This document shows, piece after piece, positions 37,734 to 48,900 of a stretch of 64,000 nucleotides of DNA. Source of the stretch: Cyclina sinensis. Taxonomy: Eukaryota > Mollusca > Bivalvia > Venerida > Veneridae. Position numbers and translations under genes: made by a program. The stretch spans positions 28,954,921-29,018,920 of the forward strand of contig JAAONU010000001.1 in the NCBI GenBank assembly GCA_012932295.1. The letters are read 5' to 3'. A model generated the notes under the pieces. The model was given only the letters and a program-made list of their open reading frames with translations. It was not told where the DNA came from and searched no databases. Position 1 is the stretch's first letter. Each line of letters starts with the position of its first letter.

Positions 37734-37885
37734 TACGGTGTCCAGGCAGGGCCATCATAGTATTGCTCTGGCGCCCTAAAGGGGAAAGTACGATAACACG
37801 ATGCGAAGATCGTATTTTCGTGTTTTTGTACATTCGCCTTATGATCGCCAGAGCGAAACTACGATGGCCCTAACAGGTCACCGTA
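37734..37885. mobile_element. foldback MITE-like element, 152 bp
   Basis: The ends are tacggtg and caccgta, perfect inverted copies. Inside them, 'agggccatcatagtattgct' plus 'ctggcg' on the left mirrors 'cgccagagcgaaactacgat' plus 'ggccct' on the right with few mismatches, and the arms continue towards the centre with 'aacacgatgcgaag'. Nearly the whole element can fold into one hairpin. There is no coding capacity, and no clear target-site duplication could be fixed by eye. Confidence 0.75.
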
Positions 37886-38815
37886 AGACAGTACTAACAG
37901 ACACACCTTAAAAAGACAAACGACCGGATTCAGGGCACATCGCGCACATTTAACAAGCCACAGCTATTTCTGTTCGTACTTAATTGAAGTGTTTTTGTTT
38001 CGACGTCTTAACAATAACTTTTTATGAAAACCAGAAACCGCTCCTAGCACGTAAACACTGCCATAAATTATCACACAAATCCTTCCTTTGGAACGTAAAT
38101 ACTTATCACTATATGCTAAACATCGTGTATTTCTAATCACGTATCAAACATTTTTTTTCATTAAACAGGAACAAGATCTTCTATAAATGTATATCGTACA
38201 TATCTGACATCACATTTATTAAAAATCTGTAAGATCTAGTTTTGATCATGTTTCCGGGTTTTTTGTTTTTGTTTTTTTTTTTGTTTTGTTTTTTTAATAA
38301 GATTGTAGACTTAGCGCTCTAACTAATCCCTACTGATTTTATTTTTAATTGGAGTAAATAATGTTGAATATTCACAAAACGATTACGTGAAAAATACAAA
38401 ATCCATTTGAATTGAGCTATATAATTGATTTATAATATATTCTAATCCACCATAAATTTAAGATATGAAGAAACTTGCTCAGTAAAACAAACACAGGTGC
38501 ATCTCCTGTCTTATTTAATGTGCTACTGCGAACATTTTCACTGCTTTATATTTTATTAAACAGTTTTTGAGAAATCATAGGAATGCTTTGAACATGTAAC
38601 AAACAATAAACTTTAACACGTGCAATCAAGTATAAATCGTTTGATTATAAGTGATTCTTCTTATTTTTGTTTAACAATGGATAAAGCAATACAGGTACAC
38701 TTGACCTGCCGCTGAGAGGTGTACCATATGGAAAATTTACGCGGTGTGCGGTTCGCCTCTTTAACGTGGCTGTCTTTTAAATCAAGATCATTAACTTATC
38801 TACGTATAATAACAA
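37886..38815. other. intergenic, nothing recognised
   Basis: AT-rich sequence with T-rich runs near 38255-38300. No gene, RNA or repeat supported. Confidence 0.45.
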
Positions 38816-38818
38816 GAA

Positions 38819-39047
38819 CGCAGCAAAGCGGAGCTATATACGCTCGATGGGTGTACTGGTTGAACGCCGCAAAGCCGAGCTATATACGCTCGATGGGTGT
38901 ACTGGTTGAACGCCGCAAAGCGGAGCAATATACGCTCGATGGGTGTACTGGTTGACCGCCGCAAAGCCGAGCTATATACGCTCGATGGGTGTACTGGTTG
39001 AACGCCGCAAAGCCGAGTTATATACGCTCAATGGGTGTACTGGTTGA
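38819..39047. repeat. 46-bp tandem repeat, 5 copies
   Basis: The unit is cgccgcaaagccgagctata then 'tacgctcgatgggtgtactg' then 'gttgaa', 46 bp. The five copies are nearly identical, and GC content is clearly above that of the flanks, suggesting recent expansion. A short + strand reading frame through it is a by-product. Confidence 0.94.
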
Positions 39048-39169
39048 AAAGAGTTTTCTTACTGCTAAAGGTTGGATGTTTTACCTCTATGTAGAAAATA
39101 TGTAAAAAAAAGTTTAAATTCATGTTTTACGAAAACTTCACAATGTCCTTGTTGTGTCCTTTGTGAATA

Positions 39170-39690
39170 TCGTATACTAGTACCAAAGGCAAATAACTCC
39201 GAAACGCAAGAGAGATATGTTATCACACCTGCACTTCATGTAGATAATGTAGCAAGGTTCATTCCAGTTGGATGAAAACTTTAGGAGGAAAAACTAAACT
39301 ATCCAAGGGCAGAAAACTCTAGAACGCTAGAGTTGATGCTAAAAATGTCATATATCCATACTCTCCATAAAGATAGGGTGTAGGAAGTTTTATTTCTGTG
39401 AATTTGGTGAAAACTGTAGTGGGAGTTATCCTAACAAGAAACTACTAACTGATGAATCCAAGGGCTGATAATTCCAGAATGCATCAGTAAACCGTCGCTA
39501 AAATATGTCATACCCACTTTCCATGTAAATAATGTGCACCAAGTTTCATTTCAGTTAATAGAATGAAAACTGTAAGAAAAGCAATCCGCACAAGAAATAG
39601 CTAATAAATGTATTCAAGTACAGATAACTCCAGAAAAATGAGTTGACCCTCGTAAAAAATGGCATACACACCCACTCCTCATGTAGATTA
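39170..39690. repeat. ~140-bp dispersed module in about 4 diverged copies
   Basis: The sequence 'aagggcagaaaactctagaacgc..agttgatgctaaaaatgtcat', '..cccactcctcatgtagataatg..', 'aagtttcatttcagttgga', 'tgaaaactgtaggaggag' recurs four times with heavy divergence. I recall this as another bivalve-type dispersed repeat. No coding content. Confidence 0.65.
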
Positions 39691-41069
39691 TGATGTATCT
39701 GTATTGGCATTATGAAAATTAATCTAGGGCGAGACAAAATACGTCAGCAAAATGCGAAAAAAAACAATAACAAAACGAAATTAAACGCTCTATTGAGATA
39801 GGTGTTTCACATCGACACAAATATGCTTTGAGTATTTACAGACTGCTTGTAAAACTTCAGCATAGGTATATATTTTATCTATTTATATAAAGCGACTAGA
39901 AAACCTTTCAATTTACCAACTTACAAGAACTTTTCAAATCATGCTGTACATATTACTGTGGTCGGTAAATCAGTCATTTATAACGCACACGCATAGTTGT
40001 GTATCCCTTTAAAATAAATGAGACCTATCGCGGATTATGGTTATTGAAAGTAACGGTCGGTCCGTCAGTACAACAAGTGGTTTCTAATGAATAAAAACCA
40101 AACAAAAAGCACATGTGACTAGGGACATTCAACTGATACGTTGTTTGTTCATGATATGAGAAGAACTTCTTTTGATTTTAAGACCTCGTATTGAAAGGTC
40201 AAGGTTGTAATGCTGCTTCTGGAGAACTTGATATCCACAGGACAGTAGACGAATCGTTTTCAATCGCTCAAATGTTTTAAGCCAGAGTTCTTCAAACTTG
40301 TTCATAAAGAACGATTGCCTATGTTGATTCTAATGTCAAGGTCTTTATTTCAAATTATTTGAGAATGTTTAGACCTAGGAACGTATGTGTTGTAACATGA
40401 CTTGTTTATAAATTAATTATTTAATTATATGCTTATAAATGAAATATTAAGAAATACTGATGAAATAAAATGCATATTTTCATTTTCCGTATTTTCACTG
40501 TAAAAATTTATTTTACACTGCAGAAAAATATACTTTCCGTATTTTCACTGGTGTCTTGCCGGACTACTTTCTTTTAATTTCAGCCAATACACAAAACTGA
40601 AGGGGGATTCTTTCAAATAGTAAGGTCAAAAGAGAGAGAGAGAGAGTATATAAGAAACAGAGAAATCAAGTTTCAATTTCTCGTGGTATGAAAATTATCA
40701 TATTTCATACCACTCGATGAAAATAAATCCCGTATTTAAAGAAAAAAATGAATGTCCTCTATTTATTAAGAAACAAAAACCTCTTGTATGTTGCTTTCAC
40801 AGTTTCCTGGTAATAATCTAAGCTGTAGTTTTAGAAAGTGTGGCAAAAGTTGAAAACAAATACTTCGTAATGAATCCGATTTTACTGACATTTCATTGAA
40901 TAAACTTATGATTTATTCCATACGATTTTATTTACATAACTTGTAGTTTCGTTATCTCTGACACGTGCTGTTATTTGTAATAGTCTGTGATCAATTAAAT
41001 AGAATCCTGATCCATTTTCTACATCATGTTAGTCTATTAAGATCAAATTTTCCTAGGAAAATATCTGAG
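39691..41069. other. 3' flank of the transporter gene, no other gene
   Basis: AT-rich DNA with an AG microsatellite at about 40632-40647 and a duplicated 'tactttccgtattttcactg' word near 40487-40550. Candidate polyadenylation signals for the - strand transporter are in its right end. Confidence 0.45.
40912..40932 (-). terminator. candidate polyadenylation signals of the transporter
   Basis: Read on the - strand, AATAAA occurs at 40917-40912 and just beyond at 40932-40927, about 140-155 nt after the transporter stop codon. Confidence 0.4.
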
Positions 41070-42344
41070 CTACTGTAAACATTTAATACCAGCCATAATC
41101 GCTCCACAAAACACAGACACGCCAGTTGCAATGTAAAAAGCGAGGTCATATCCACCGGTATAGTCTGCGATAAACCCTTCTAAGTATCCACACACGACTA
41201 AGCCTGCACCACTCATCAAGTTACATAATGCTACGGTCCGTGGAAACCTCTTGATGCCTCGCAGTTCCAGTTGCATTCCTGGCAGTAAACACATTACAAC
41301 ACCAATAGATAACCCACGTACAAAAATTCCACCTAACATTCCATAGAAGTCTGTTAGATAAACTACGAGAAAGTGGGCCAGTGCAAGGAACAGGAATGCT
41401 AAAGACATTGGTAACGCGATTTTGATATTTGAACAAGACTTGAGCAAAAAAGTCCCGATTAATCTTCCTATTAAACCGAAGGCTCCTACCAGTGATAATA
41501 GAACAGTCCCTTGTTGTCGACTAAATCCCCGAAGTTCACTTATATCTACTGTAAACCAGCTCTCTACAGCACTGGTGCCTGGAAATATCAGGCACACGAT
41601 GACAAACATCCAATATGCTATATCTTGTTTGGATCTAAAATCACAGTGTTTTTCCTTTGTGGTGGATAAGTTCTCATTTGTTTTGTTTTCTTTTATGAAA
41701 AAGTGCCTTGAATAATATAAAAGTAATCCGCAGGGAATGCTATTCATAATCAAAGCACTGGAAATAATAAAAGTGCCACTCCAGCTGTATTTGTCTATCA
41801 GAGCATCTGCGACATTTGGAAGCGCTGTTTGGCCAATAGCTGTAGCCACAGTAAGAAAAGCAAGGGCTGCGCGCCTGTTTGTGCCAAATATCAATCCAAT
41901 GGCAACAAAAGCACATAGATAGTTGACACTCATGCACATTCCGCCGATAAAACCAACAAGAACGATAACCATATAAATATTGACTGAATAGGCACTGATG
42001 AAAAATGCAACGCCGCAGAGAGCAGAGGCAGCCATAACTGGTGGTCCGACTCCCACTTTTGTTACTACCCCGGAAAAAACAATCCCACCAACATACGTGA
42101 GTCCTTGGTACATACTTTGTACTACGGCTGTTTCCGAGCGGGCAGAGTCAAACTGTCGTATAAGTTCCACGTATAGTACTCCTAACACAGGGGCAAATCC
42201 TAGGGACATGAAATGCAAGTACATGCATGCAATAAGAACCAGAACTTGTCGCCATTTTGATGGTTTAATCCGTTTTAACTGCGTAGATTCTAATAAAAGC
42301 GGAGTTTTCTCCAATGTCTTCTGAGTATCAGATACCTTATCCAT
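41070..42344 (-). CDS. MFS transporter, monocarboxylate-transporter (SLC16)-like, intronless
   Basis: A 424-residue membrane protein in a single uninterrupted frame. About twelve hydrophobic segments are visible (about 33-58, 78-96, 103-120, 122-146, 160-180, 190-211, then after a charged central loop 212-243, six more from 244 to 421), the 6+6 layout of the major facilitator superfamily. An N-terminal cytosolic tail with LEKTPLLLES precedes TM1, and IGLIFGTNRRAALAFLTVAT after TM4 corresponds to the conserved loop-TM5 region of SLC16 members (family pattern YF-x-K-R/Q-R). The canonical SLC16 motif around D-G-G-W-G-W before TM1 is absent (here PSKWRQVLVLI). By family, a plasma-membrane carrier of small organic anions or other solutes; the substrate cannot be told. 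Start chosen at the first ATG. The gene is isolated, with no operon-like neighbour. Confidence 0.85.
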   Translation of the reverse strand: MDKVSDTQKTLEKTPLLLESTQLKRIKPSKWRQVLVLIACMYLHFMSLGFAPVLGVLYVELIRQFDSARSETAVVQSMYQGLTYVGGIVFSGVVTKVGVGPPVMAASALCGVAFFISAYSVNIYMVIVLVGFIGGMCMSVNYLCAFVAIGLIFGTNRRAALAFLTVATAIGQTALPNVADALIDKYSWSGTFIISSALIMNSIPCGLLLYYSRHFFIKENKTNENLSTTKEKHCDFRSKQDIAYWMFVIVCLIFPGTSAVESWFTVDISELRGFSRQQGTVLLSLVGAFGLIGRLIGTFLLKSCSNIKIALPMSLAFLFLALAHFLVVYLTDFYGMLGGIFVRGLSIGVVMCLLPGMQLELRGIKRFPRTVALCNLMSGAGLVVCGYLEGFIADYTGGYDLAFYIATGVSVFCGAIMAGIKCLQ

Positions 42345-44655
42345 TACAGTTGATACTATTTTAATATCGTCATATAAGATCTATGAGAAGCTTTCTCGTA
42401 ATGTCTTTTGTCTCATTAGTTTGTTTTAGAACATGCGGAATCGCGGACATCCTTTGCTTTCATCTTTATAACACTTCAATGGGTCGAGTTGAAATGTAGA
42501 ACGATGTGCACAATTGTTTTATACATATTGCAATGGTTATAATTTATTCAGATCACATTTTACCGTGACCAGTTGCTGTATACTAATATCCTTAATTGTA
42601 TACCGTTATCAAACAATGACTTTAAACAATCACAAGTCATAGTGATCCTGTGAAACTGTTCTGAATAAAACTGCTCTAAATGACAAAAACAAATTCACAC
42701 TTACGCCTATAAAAAACCAAATGAGATGTGATGTTTGAAGAAGACCACTTAATGTCTAATATTTTCAGTTTCAGGTAAGAATAGTTTTAAACTTAATTCA
42801 TATTTAAGTCTCTTAGAGTTATATGTTTAATTCATGAAAGCCTAAGCCTTTATGGTTTCAAACTACATTCTTTTTACATGAATCTTTAAAGCTGATACTG
42901 CAGGTTTTCGTTAAGAGTTTTCTTCTAAACGTTTTTTTTTCTTTTTTTTGGTTGTTGTTGTCTTTGACCGGAAAAGAGGCAATTATCCCTAACAGATATA
43001 AATTAGAATTTTCAAAGTGCTGAAGACAACGTTATGTGACAATTTTGAGGCGCTCATAATGATGTGAAAAGAGCCATAATTGGTCAGTATTAATTACGAA
43101 CATGATGAGTTATAGTGGTGAATGATGCTAAAACATAAGCTGAGGTAAAATTTTTATAACAGTTTAAGGATATATAATCGAAACGAACTGTCTGCAAAAG
43201 TCGAACTACAGATTATCAAGCAAGCTTTTTGTTTGCGAATAGAAGTTAATATTATAAGCTACACTTAAAATTTTAACAAGTGCAGCATTCCCAGTTCACC
43301 CGTGGTACTTCCGACCAACACTGAATAACCTTTTCAGTAATTCTTGTTTGTTTGACTTCAGTAATGGAAAAAAATACAAACAAAATGGTCACCTTTCGCA
43401 AGTGATGAAATTTGAATTAGGCCGCAAGGTTTACGATTTTCGTTAAGAAAAAAATTATGACAAGTGATTAGAAATGACATACACCGGGCAATAAGTATTC
43501 CAGTTGGTTCGTATCCGATGTCGATAGGAGACAGCGTCGAATATTTTTACCTGGGTATAAGGTAGCAAGAGAAGTATTTTAATAGACTTATCGTTACAAT
43601 ATTTAAAAGGAAGAGTCAAAAGGTGAAATTTTCGATTCAGTGACTTCTCGAGATGATACTGAAAAGAGCTACTTTGTATGCGATCATCGAAATGTTTTTG
43701 TGTTGTTAGATTCGATGTCAGTTTTGAAACACTATCAACACAAACATTCCACTAAAAAGTTTCTCTTAACTAGTATTTGCTGGTGTCATTTTAAAATAAC
43801 TACATTGAAGCATCAATATATTATCATAGTGATTCATATAGAAGACATCGTTATGTAGGAAAAACAAAAGGAAATAATTTTGTATTCGTAATAATTTCGT
43901 TTATTTTTATCTTTTCTGCGGCCCGCATGGACAAACTCAAAGGAGAGTTTTATCCCATGTCGTATTAGAACCACAGTCATGCAACGGCATTGATAATCGC
44001 GGAGTGGCCTCTCGTAACCAGAGTGTGTAGTTTGTCCGTTACAGGATGTGTATTGTCAAAAAGCTGTAAATTATTGTATCACTATCACTGAAGAGAAATC
44101 AGACGTAGCAGACGAACAAAAAGTTTGATTGTTTCGAGTTACTTCGAATTACTTTATTGATAGATTTCTAATGAAATGTGTTGAGGTGCAATATGGATAT
44201 AAAGAATTTCTAATGAAAGCACTGAAGGTTTTGATGACGGGGTAGGTTTGAATGGAATTTCACAATCACACGCAGTTGTCTTTAAAAAAAAGGCTAAATG
44301 ACCGAAGATTCGGGAAAAAGGGCACTCGGACATACTACTGAAATAAACTGAACTGGAAGTCAGCAAAACCGGGCAAATTTCTCTCCCTCTTCAATTGCAG
44401 TTAAAACTGGTAGAAAATCGGACATACAGGTGGCCCTATATTGCTCATCTGCATACCACTGTAAAAATGACGCAAATTTTCATTGCTTTACTTCAAGTTT
44501 TCATACAGACGTATTGAAAACTAAACTGCCATGCCCCCTGTCAGCCATGTTTTTTATGAATCAAAATGGTTTCAAAGGATTTTAAAAACACATTTTTGAT
44601 ACATATTTAATGTGTTGCCTACCTTTCTATAATCATACAATAAGTACGTCAGGAA
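42345..44655. other. intergenic, upstream of the transporter
   Basis: AT-rich sequence with T-rich runs near 42930-42955. No promoter element can be assigned, and no exon or RNA gene was recognised. Confidence 0.45.
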
Positions 44656-44660
44656 ATTGA

Positions 44661-44735
44661 TTCTTTGGCTCAGTGGTTAGGGTGTTGTTCTTTGATACAC
44701 TAAGATCAGGGTTCGAATCCCACTCTGGGTTGTGT
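44661..44735 (+). repeat. tRNA-like sequence (pol III boxes), probably SINE head or tRNA pseudogene
   Basis: tggctcagtggttagg matches box A and agggttcgaatcccactctg is a perfect box B context, at tRNA-like spacing. The flanks do not form a seven-pair acceptor stem and the anticodon arm is not convincing, so a functional tRNA is unlikely. Confidence 0.55.
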
Positions 44736-45983
44736 ATTCTAAGATACATTGCATTTTTCTGTTACAACTTTCATGTTCATAAGATCGTGTATTCTTCCCT
44801 TTATGAATATTCCAGTTACAATTTGTTTGAAAATGCATTACATGTATTAGATCACTTTTTTTTGCTGATCAATTTCCCTTCTCTGCTAAAAAGAAGTATC
44901 AAATGTTATGCCTATGCTCTGTTTCAATGTAACTCTGAAGTATTGACTCTGTGATCAGTACTTTCAGTGCTTTGATATGGACAGTTGTATTCCGGACATT
45001 AGGCGGTCTTTAAATCTCACCTGAGCCTATTGTCTCAGACACGCTAAAAACTTGTTCAACTTTTACAAAATAGAAAACACCACAAATACAACTTATTTTT
45101 ATTAGAAATGAATGAAACAAAGATAAACAAATATTTTTTTTTTTCAGAAAGCAATATTCGTACATGACCTGCCATTATTTTCAATGTAGATATAAAAGTT
45201 AACAGCTTTATTTTATTCTACAGTAACACATAGTCACCTCTTATAATTTGCTTCCTCATAATGGATAAAGCATAATCCATATTTATGCTGATTTAATTGA
45301 TGTGTGTTAGACTATAGGCACATGGTGTCAGGACAACAGAATTTTATGTCTTCAATCATTTGAATGACTGATATGGTCATTCTTCAGTCCAAATCTTTGT
45401 TAAATCCATACAGAAACCCTTTTTTATCATAAAATTTTCAACAAGATAGTAAAATTCTGTATCCGTCATATAGATAAGTACAAGGTAAGCCACTCTTGGA
45501 GGAAAGTATGCCAAATATAATCTTAGTTACTTATGCCAAGAAGCACGAATGATGTCAATCTGCTTCCACTTCATGTTTCCAATTTTAAGAAAATTTGTTA
45601 CATTGCATTTTTCATTTACCATGTTACTTAAATGAACACAAAATATAGCACAAATTTTATAAACAGTTCAAATAAAAAAAAGGTAGATATCTTTCTATAA
45701 TTTATCAGTGAATAAAAATACTTGTCATCATTCTCTGTCCACATTTTATTTACTGATAAAATATAGGAAGTAAATATTTATTTCTTAAATAAATGAGTTG
45801 AATAAATGGTAACAGGTTGTAACCCTAGAAGCATGTAAGTACGACAGGTAGAGAGTTCATACTATAAGCCTTATGGTTTGAAATATTATTAATAATGTCT
45901 TCTATCACATTTTAGAACACAGAAGTTCTTTTTGTTTGTTCCAAAGTCAATAAAAATCTCATGACAGGAACCCTCTAGCACTT
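44736..45983 (-). other. downstream flank and probable 3' UTR of ASPSCR1
   Basis: No coding content. For the - strand gene ending at 45984, AATAAA signals occur at 45782-45777 and 45750-45745, about 200-240 nt after the stop, so a 3' UTR of about that length is plausible. Confidence 0.45.
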
Positions 45984-45994
45984 TCACTTTTTCC
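45984..45994 (-). CDS. ASPSCR1: ASPSCR1 last coding exon (GKK-stop)
   Basis: Eleven coding bases after acceptor ctttttgcag complete the split Gly codon and add Lys-Lys-stop. The product ends PKWFKVGKK, matching the short basic C-terminus that follows the P-K-W-L-K motif in vertebrate TUG. The exon continues as 3' UTR. Confidence 0.85.
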
Positions 45995-48900
45995 CTGCAA
46001 AAAGAAGACAAATATATACATCTAAATAAATGAGCACTTTGCTGTATCATTTAACAGACAGAGTACATGGATGTCTACTTTCATCACTGCATACAAGCTA
46101 AATATCTCCCAGCAGGACAAATCTCATGGAATTTTGCTCCATCTCACACGGAAAAACTTCTCGGAAAACTAAATTTTGAACAAAAAGAAAATCACACTTT
46201 GCCAATTTGGAAGATCAAAGCAATATCGAAGTCGTTGCACTATTTCAATGATGTAATATCAAGTGATTTAACGCACTGATGAATCAGATGTGTTTAAGTT
46301 CATGGGTGTCACTCCACTACAGATCCAGTTAACTGAACGAACTAGAACTCACTTGTTTGCACCTTTAAGATATTGTAATAGGGTAAGTGATTAAGAACAA
46401 TCCAGGGCTTTTTAGTTCCTAAAGGGACATACTACACAATTAACCAAAGATATTTTATTGGCTCAAACATTAAAGGATAAAAAAAGGGAGCGGATCAGTG
46501 GTCCAGTGGTAACGCGCTGGACTGGTAAACACGGCGTCCAGAGATCAATTCCCCGCTCCTCCAATAACATTACTAATTGTCTTTCAGATGTGACGTTAAA
46601 CTGAGGTACCATGTATCAGTGTTGTACACTGAGCATGCAAAAGAACCTGGGGTGTCTCTGGAATGGAATGCTTTCTGTATCTTGCACTATCCCCTACAAC
46701 AAACAATAACTAATCTCTGCAGGTGGTGTCAGTCATATGGGCAACTGGTACCAATGATAAATAAACTCAGATTGATAGAATAAAAAATAAATGATACATG
46801 TACTTTAAAGAACAGCATATGGTTATTCTTTTTCTCTAAGACACTTAGAAAGTGTTCAACTACACAGGGGGGATAATTTGAACAATACTGGTTGATGTTG
46901 CAGTTTTTGACAAGAAAGAATTTTTCTTTAATTTTTTTTTTTTTCTGAGTACATTGTGAAATATGTACATTTTTTCCCTGGATCACTGTTTCAAGCTGAT
47001 TTTCATTATAATGATGAAGTGAAAGGAGTACTAACCAACTTTAAACCATTTAGGCACAGATTTGTCAGAGGTCTCCGATGATGATGTTGATGATGGGCCT
47101 GCTGATGCTACTGATGACATCTGAGAACTGAGTCCTGCTTGCCTCTTCCCTTGAGATGATGATGATGATGATTGCTCTGATGATTCTTGCTCATCACTGC
47201 ATTCTCGAAGACTGTAAGAAGATGTGATTCACTGCTTTGAATACCAAATGAGTAAATAAACAGATACAATTGAAAAAATGAATAAATATACATAATTCTA
47301 TACTTTTTAAATTTGCTTAGGAAATTCACAGAAAATGTTAAGCTGACCATTTTAAAAACAATTTACATGATCCTAGTTTTCAAACATTCTAGATGACAGC
47401 CGTCTAGTTTATGACCTGAATTTTCACTATAATCTTGTACTGCTGACTTACCGTTCTGCTACTAACATATCAGCCTGTAGTGGAATTACCATTCTGCTAC
47501 TAACTTATCAGCCTGTAGCTGACTTACCATTCTGCTACTAACGTATCAGCCTGTAGCTCACTTACCGTTCTGCTACCAACATATCAGCCTGTAGCTGACT
47601 TACCGTTCTGCTACCAACATATCAGCCTGTAGCTGACTTACCGTTCTGCTACTAACTTATCAGCCTGTAGCTGACTTACCGTTCTGCTACCAACATATCA
47701 GCCTGTAGCTGACTTACCATTCTGCTACCAACATATCAGCCTGTAGCTGACTTACCATTCTGCTACCAACATATCAGCCTGTAGTGGACTTACCATTCTG
47801 CTACCAACGTATCAGCCTGTAGCTGACTTACCTTTCTGCTACCAACATATCAGCCTGTAGCTGACTTACCATTCTGCTACTAACGTATCAGCCTGTAGCT
47901 CACTTACCGTTCTGCTACCAACATATCAGCCTGTAGCTGACTTACCGTTCTGCTACCAACATATCAGCCTGTAGCTGACTTACCGTTCTGCTACTAACTT
48001 ATCAGCCTGTAGCTGACTTACCATTCTGCTACCAACATATCAGCCTGTAGCTGACTTACCATTCTGCTACCAACATATCAGCCTGTAGCTGACTTACCAT
48101 TCTGCTACCAACATATCAGCCTGTAGTGGACTTACCATTCTGCTACCAACATATCAGCCTGTAGCTGACTTACCTTTCTGCTACCAACATATCAGCCTGT
48201 AGCTGACTTACCATTCTGCTACCAACATATCAGCCTGTAGTGGACTTACCATTCTGCTACCAACATATCAGCCTGTAGCTGACTAACCATTCTGCTACCA
48301 ACATATCAGCCTGTAGTGGACTTACCATTCTGCTACCAACATATCAGCCTGTAGCTGACTTACCGTTCTGCTACCAACATATCAGCCTGTAGCTGACTTA
48401 CCGTTCTTCTACCAACATATCAGCCTGTAGCTGACTTACCGTTCTGCTACCAACATATCAGCCTGTAGCTGACTTACCCTTCTGCTACCAACATATCAGC
48501 CTGTAGCTCACTTACCGTTCTGCTACTAACTTATCAGCCTGTAGCTGACTTACCGTTCTGCTACCAACATATCAGCCTGTAGTGGACTTACCATTCTGCT
48601 ACTAACTTATCAGCCTGTAGCTGACTTACCGTTCTGCTACTAACATATCAGCCTGTAGCTGACTTACCGTTCTGCTACTAACTTATCAGCCTGTAGCTCA
48701 CTTACCGTTCTGCTACTAACTTATCAGCCTGTAGCTCACTTACCGTTCTGCTACTAACTTATCAGCCTGTAGCTCACTTACCGTTCTGCTACTAACATAT
48801 CAGCCTGTAGCTCACTTACCGTTCTGCTGCTAACTTATCAGCCTGTAGCTCACTTACCGTTCTGCTACTAACTTATCAGCCTGTAGCTCACTTCACGTTC

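Noticed and set aside
38719..38955. 78-residue + strand frame
   Set aside because: Runs into the 46-bp tandem repeat; no independent support.
41422..42324. + strand frames of 61-108 residues
   Set aside because: Antisense shadows of the transporter gene.
44661..44735. Functional tRNA gene
   Set aside because: Good box A and box B but no acceptor stem pairing and no sound anticodon arm.
46487..46563. Functional tRNA (Thr-like, loop tggtaaa)
   Set aside because: Acceptor stem pairs, but the anticodon and T arms are decayed and it is followed by a SINE core.
46577..46783. 68-residue + strand open frame
   Set aside because: Lies within the SINE body; no domain.
47108..47350. 80-residue - strand frame with a His run
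   Set aside because: Wrong frame of the ASPSCR1 Ser-rich exon 47036-47211, extended into the intron.
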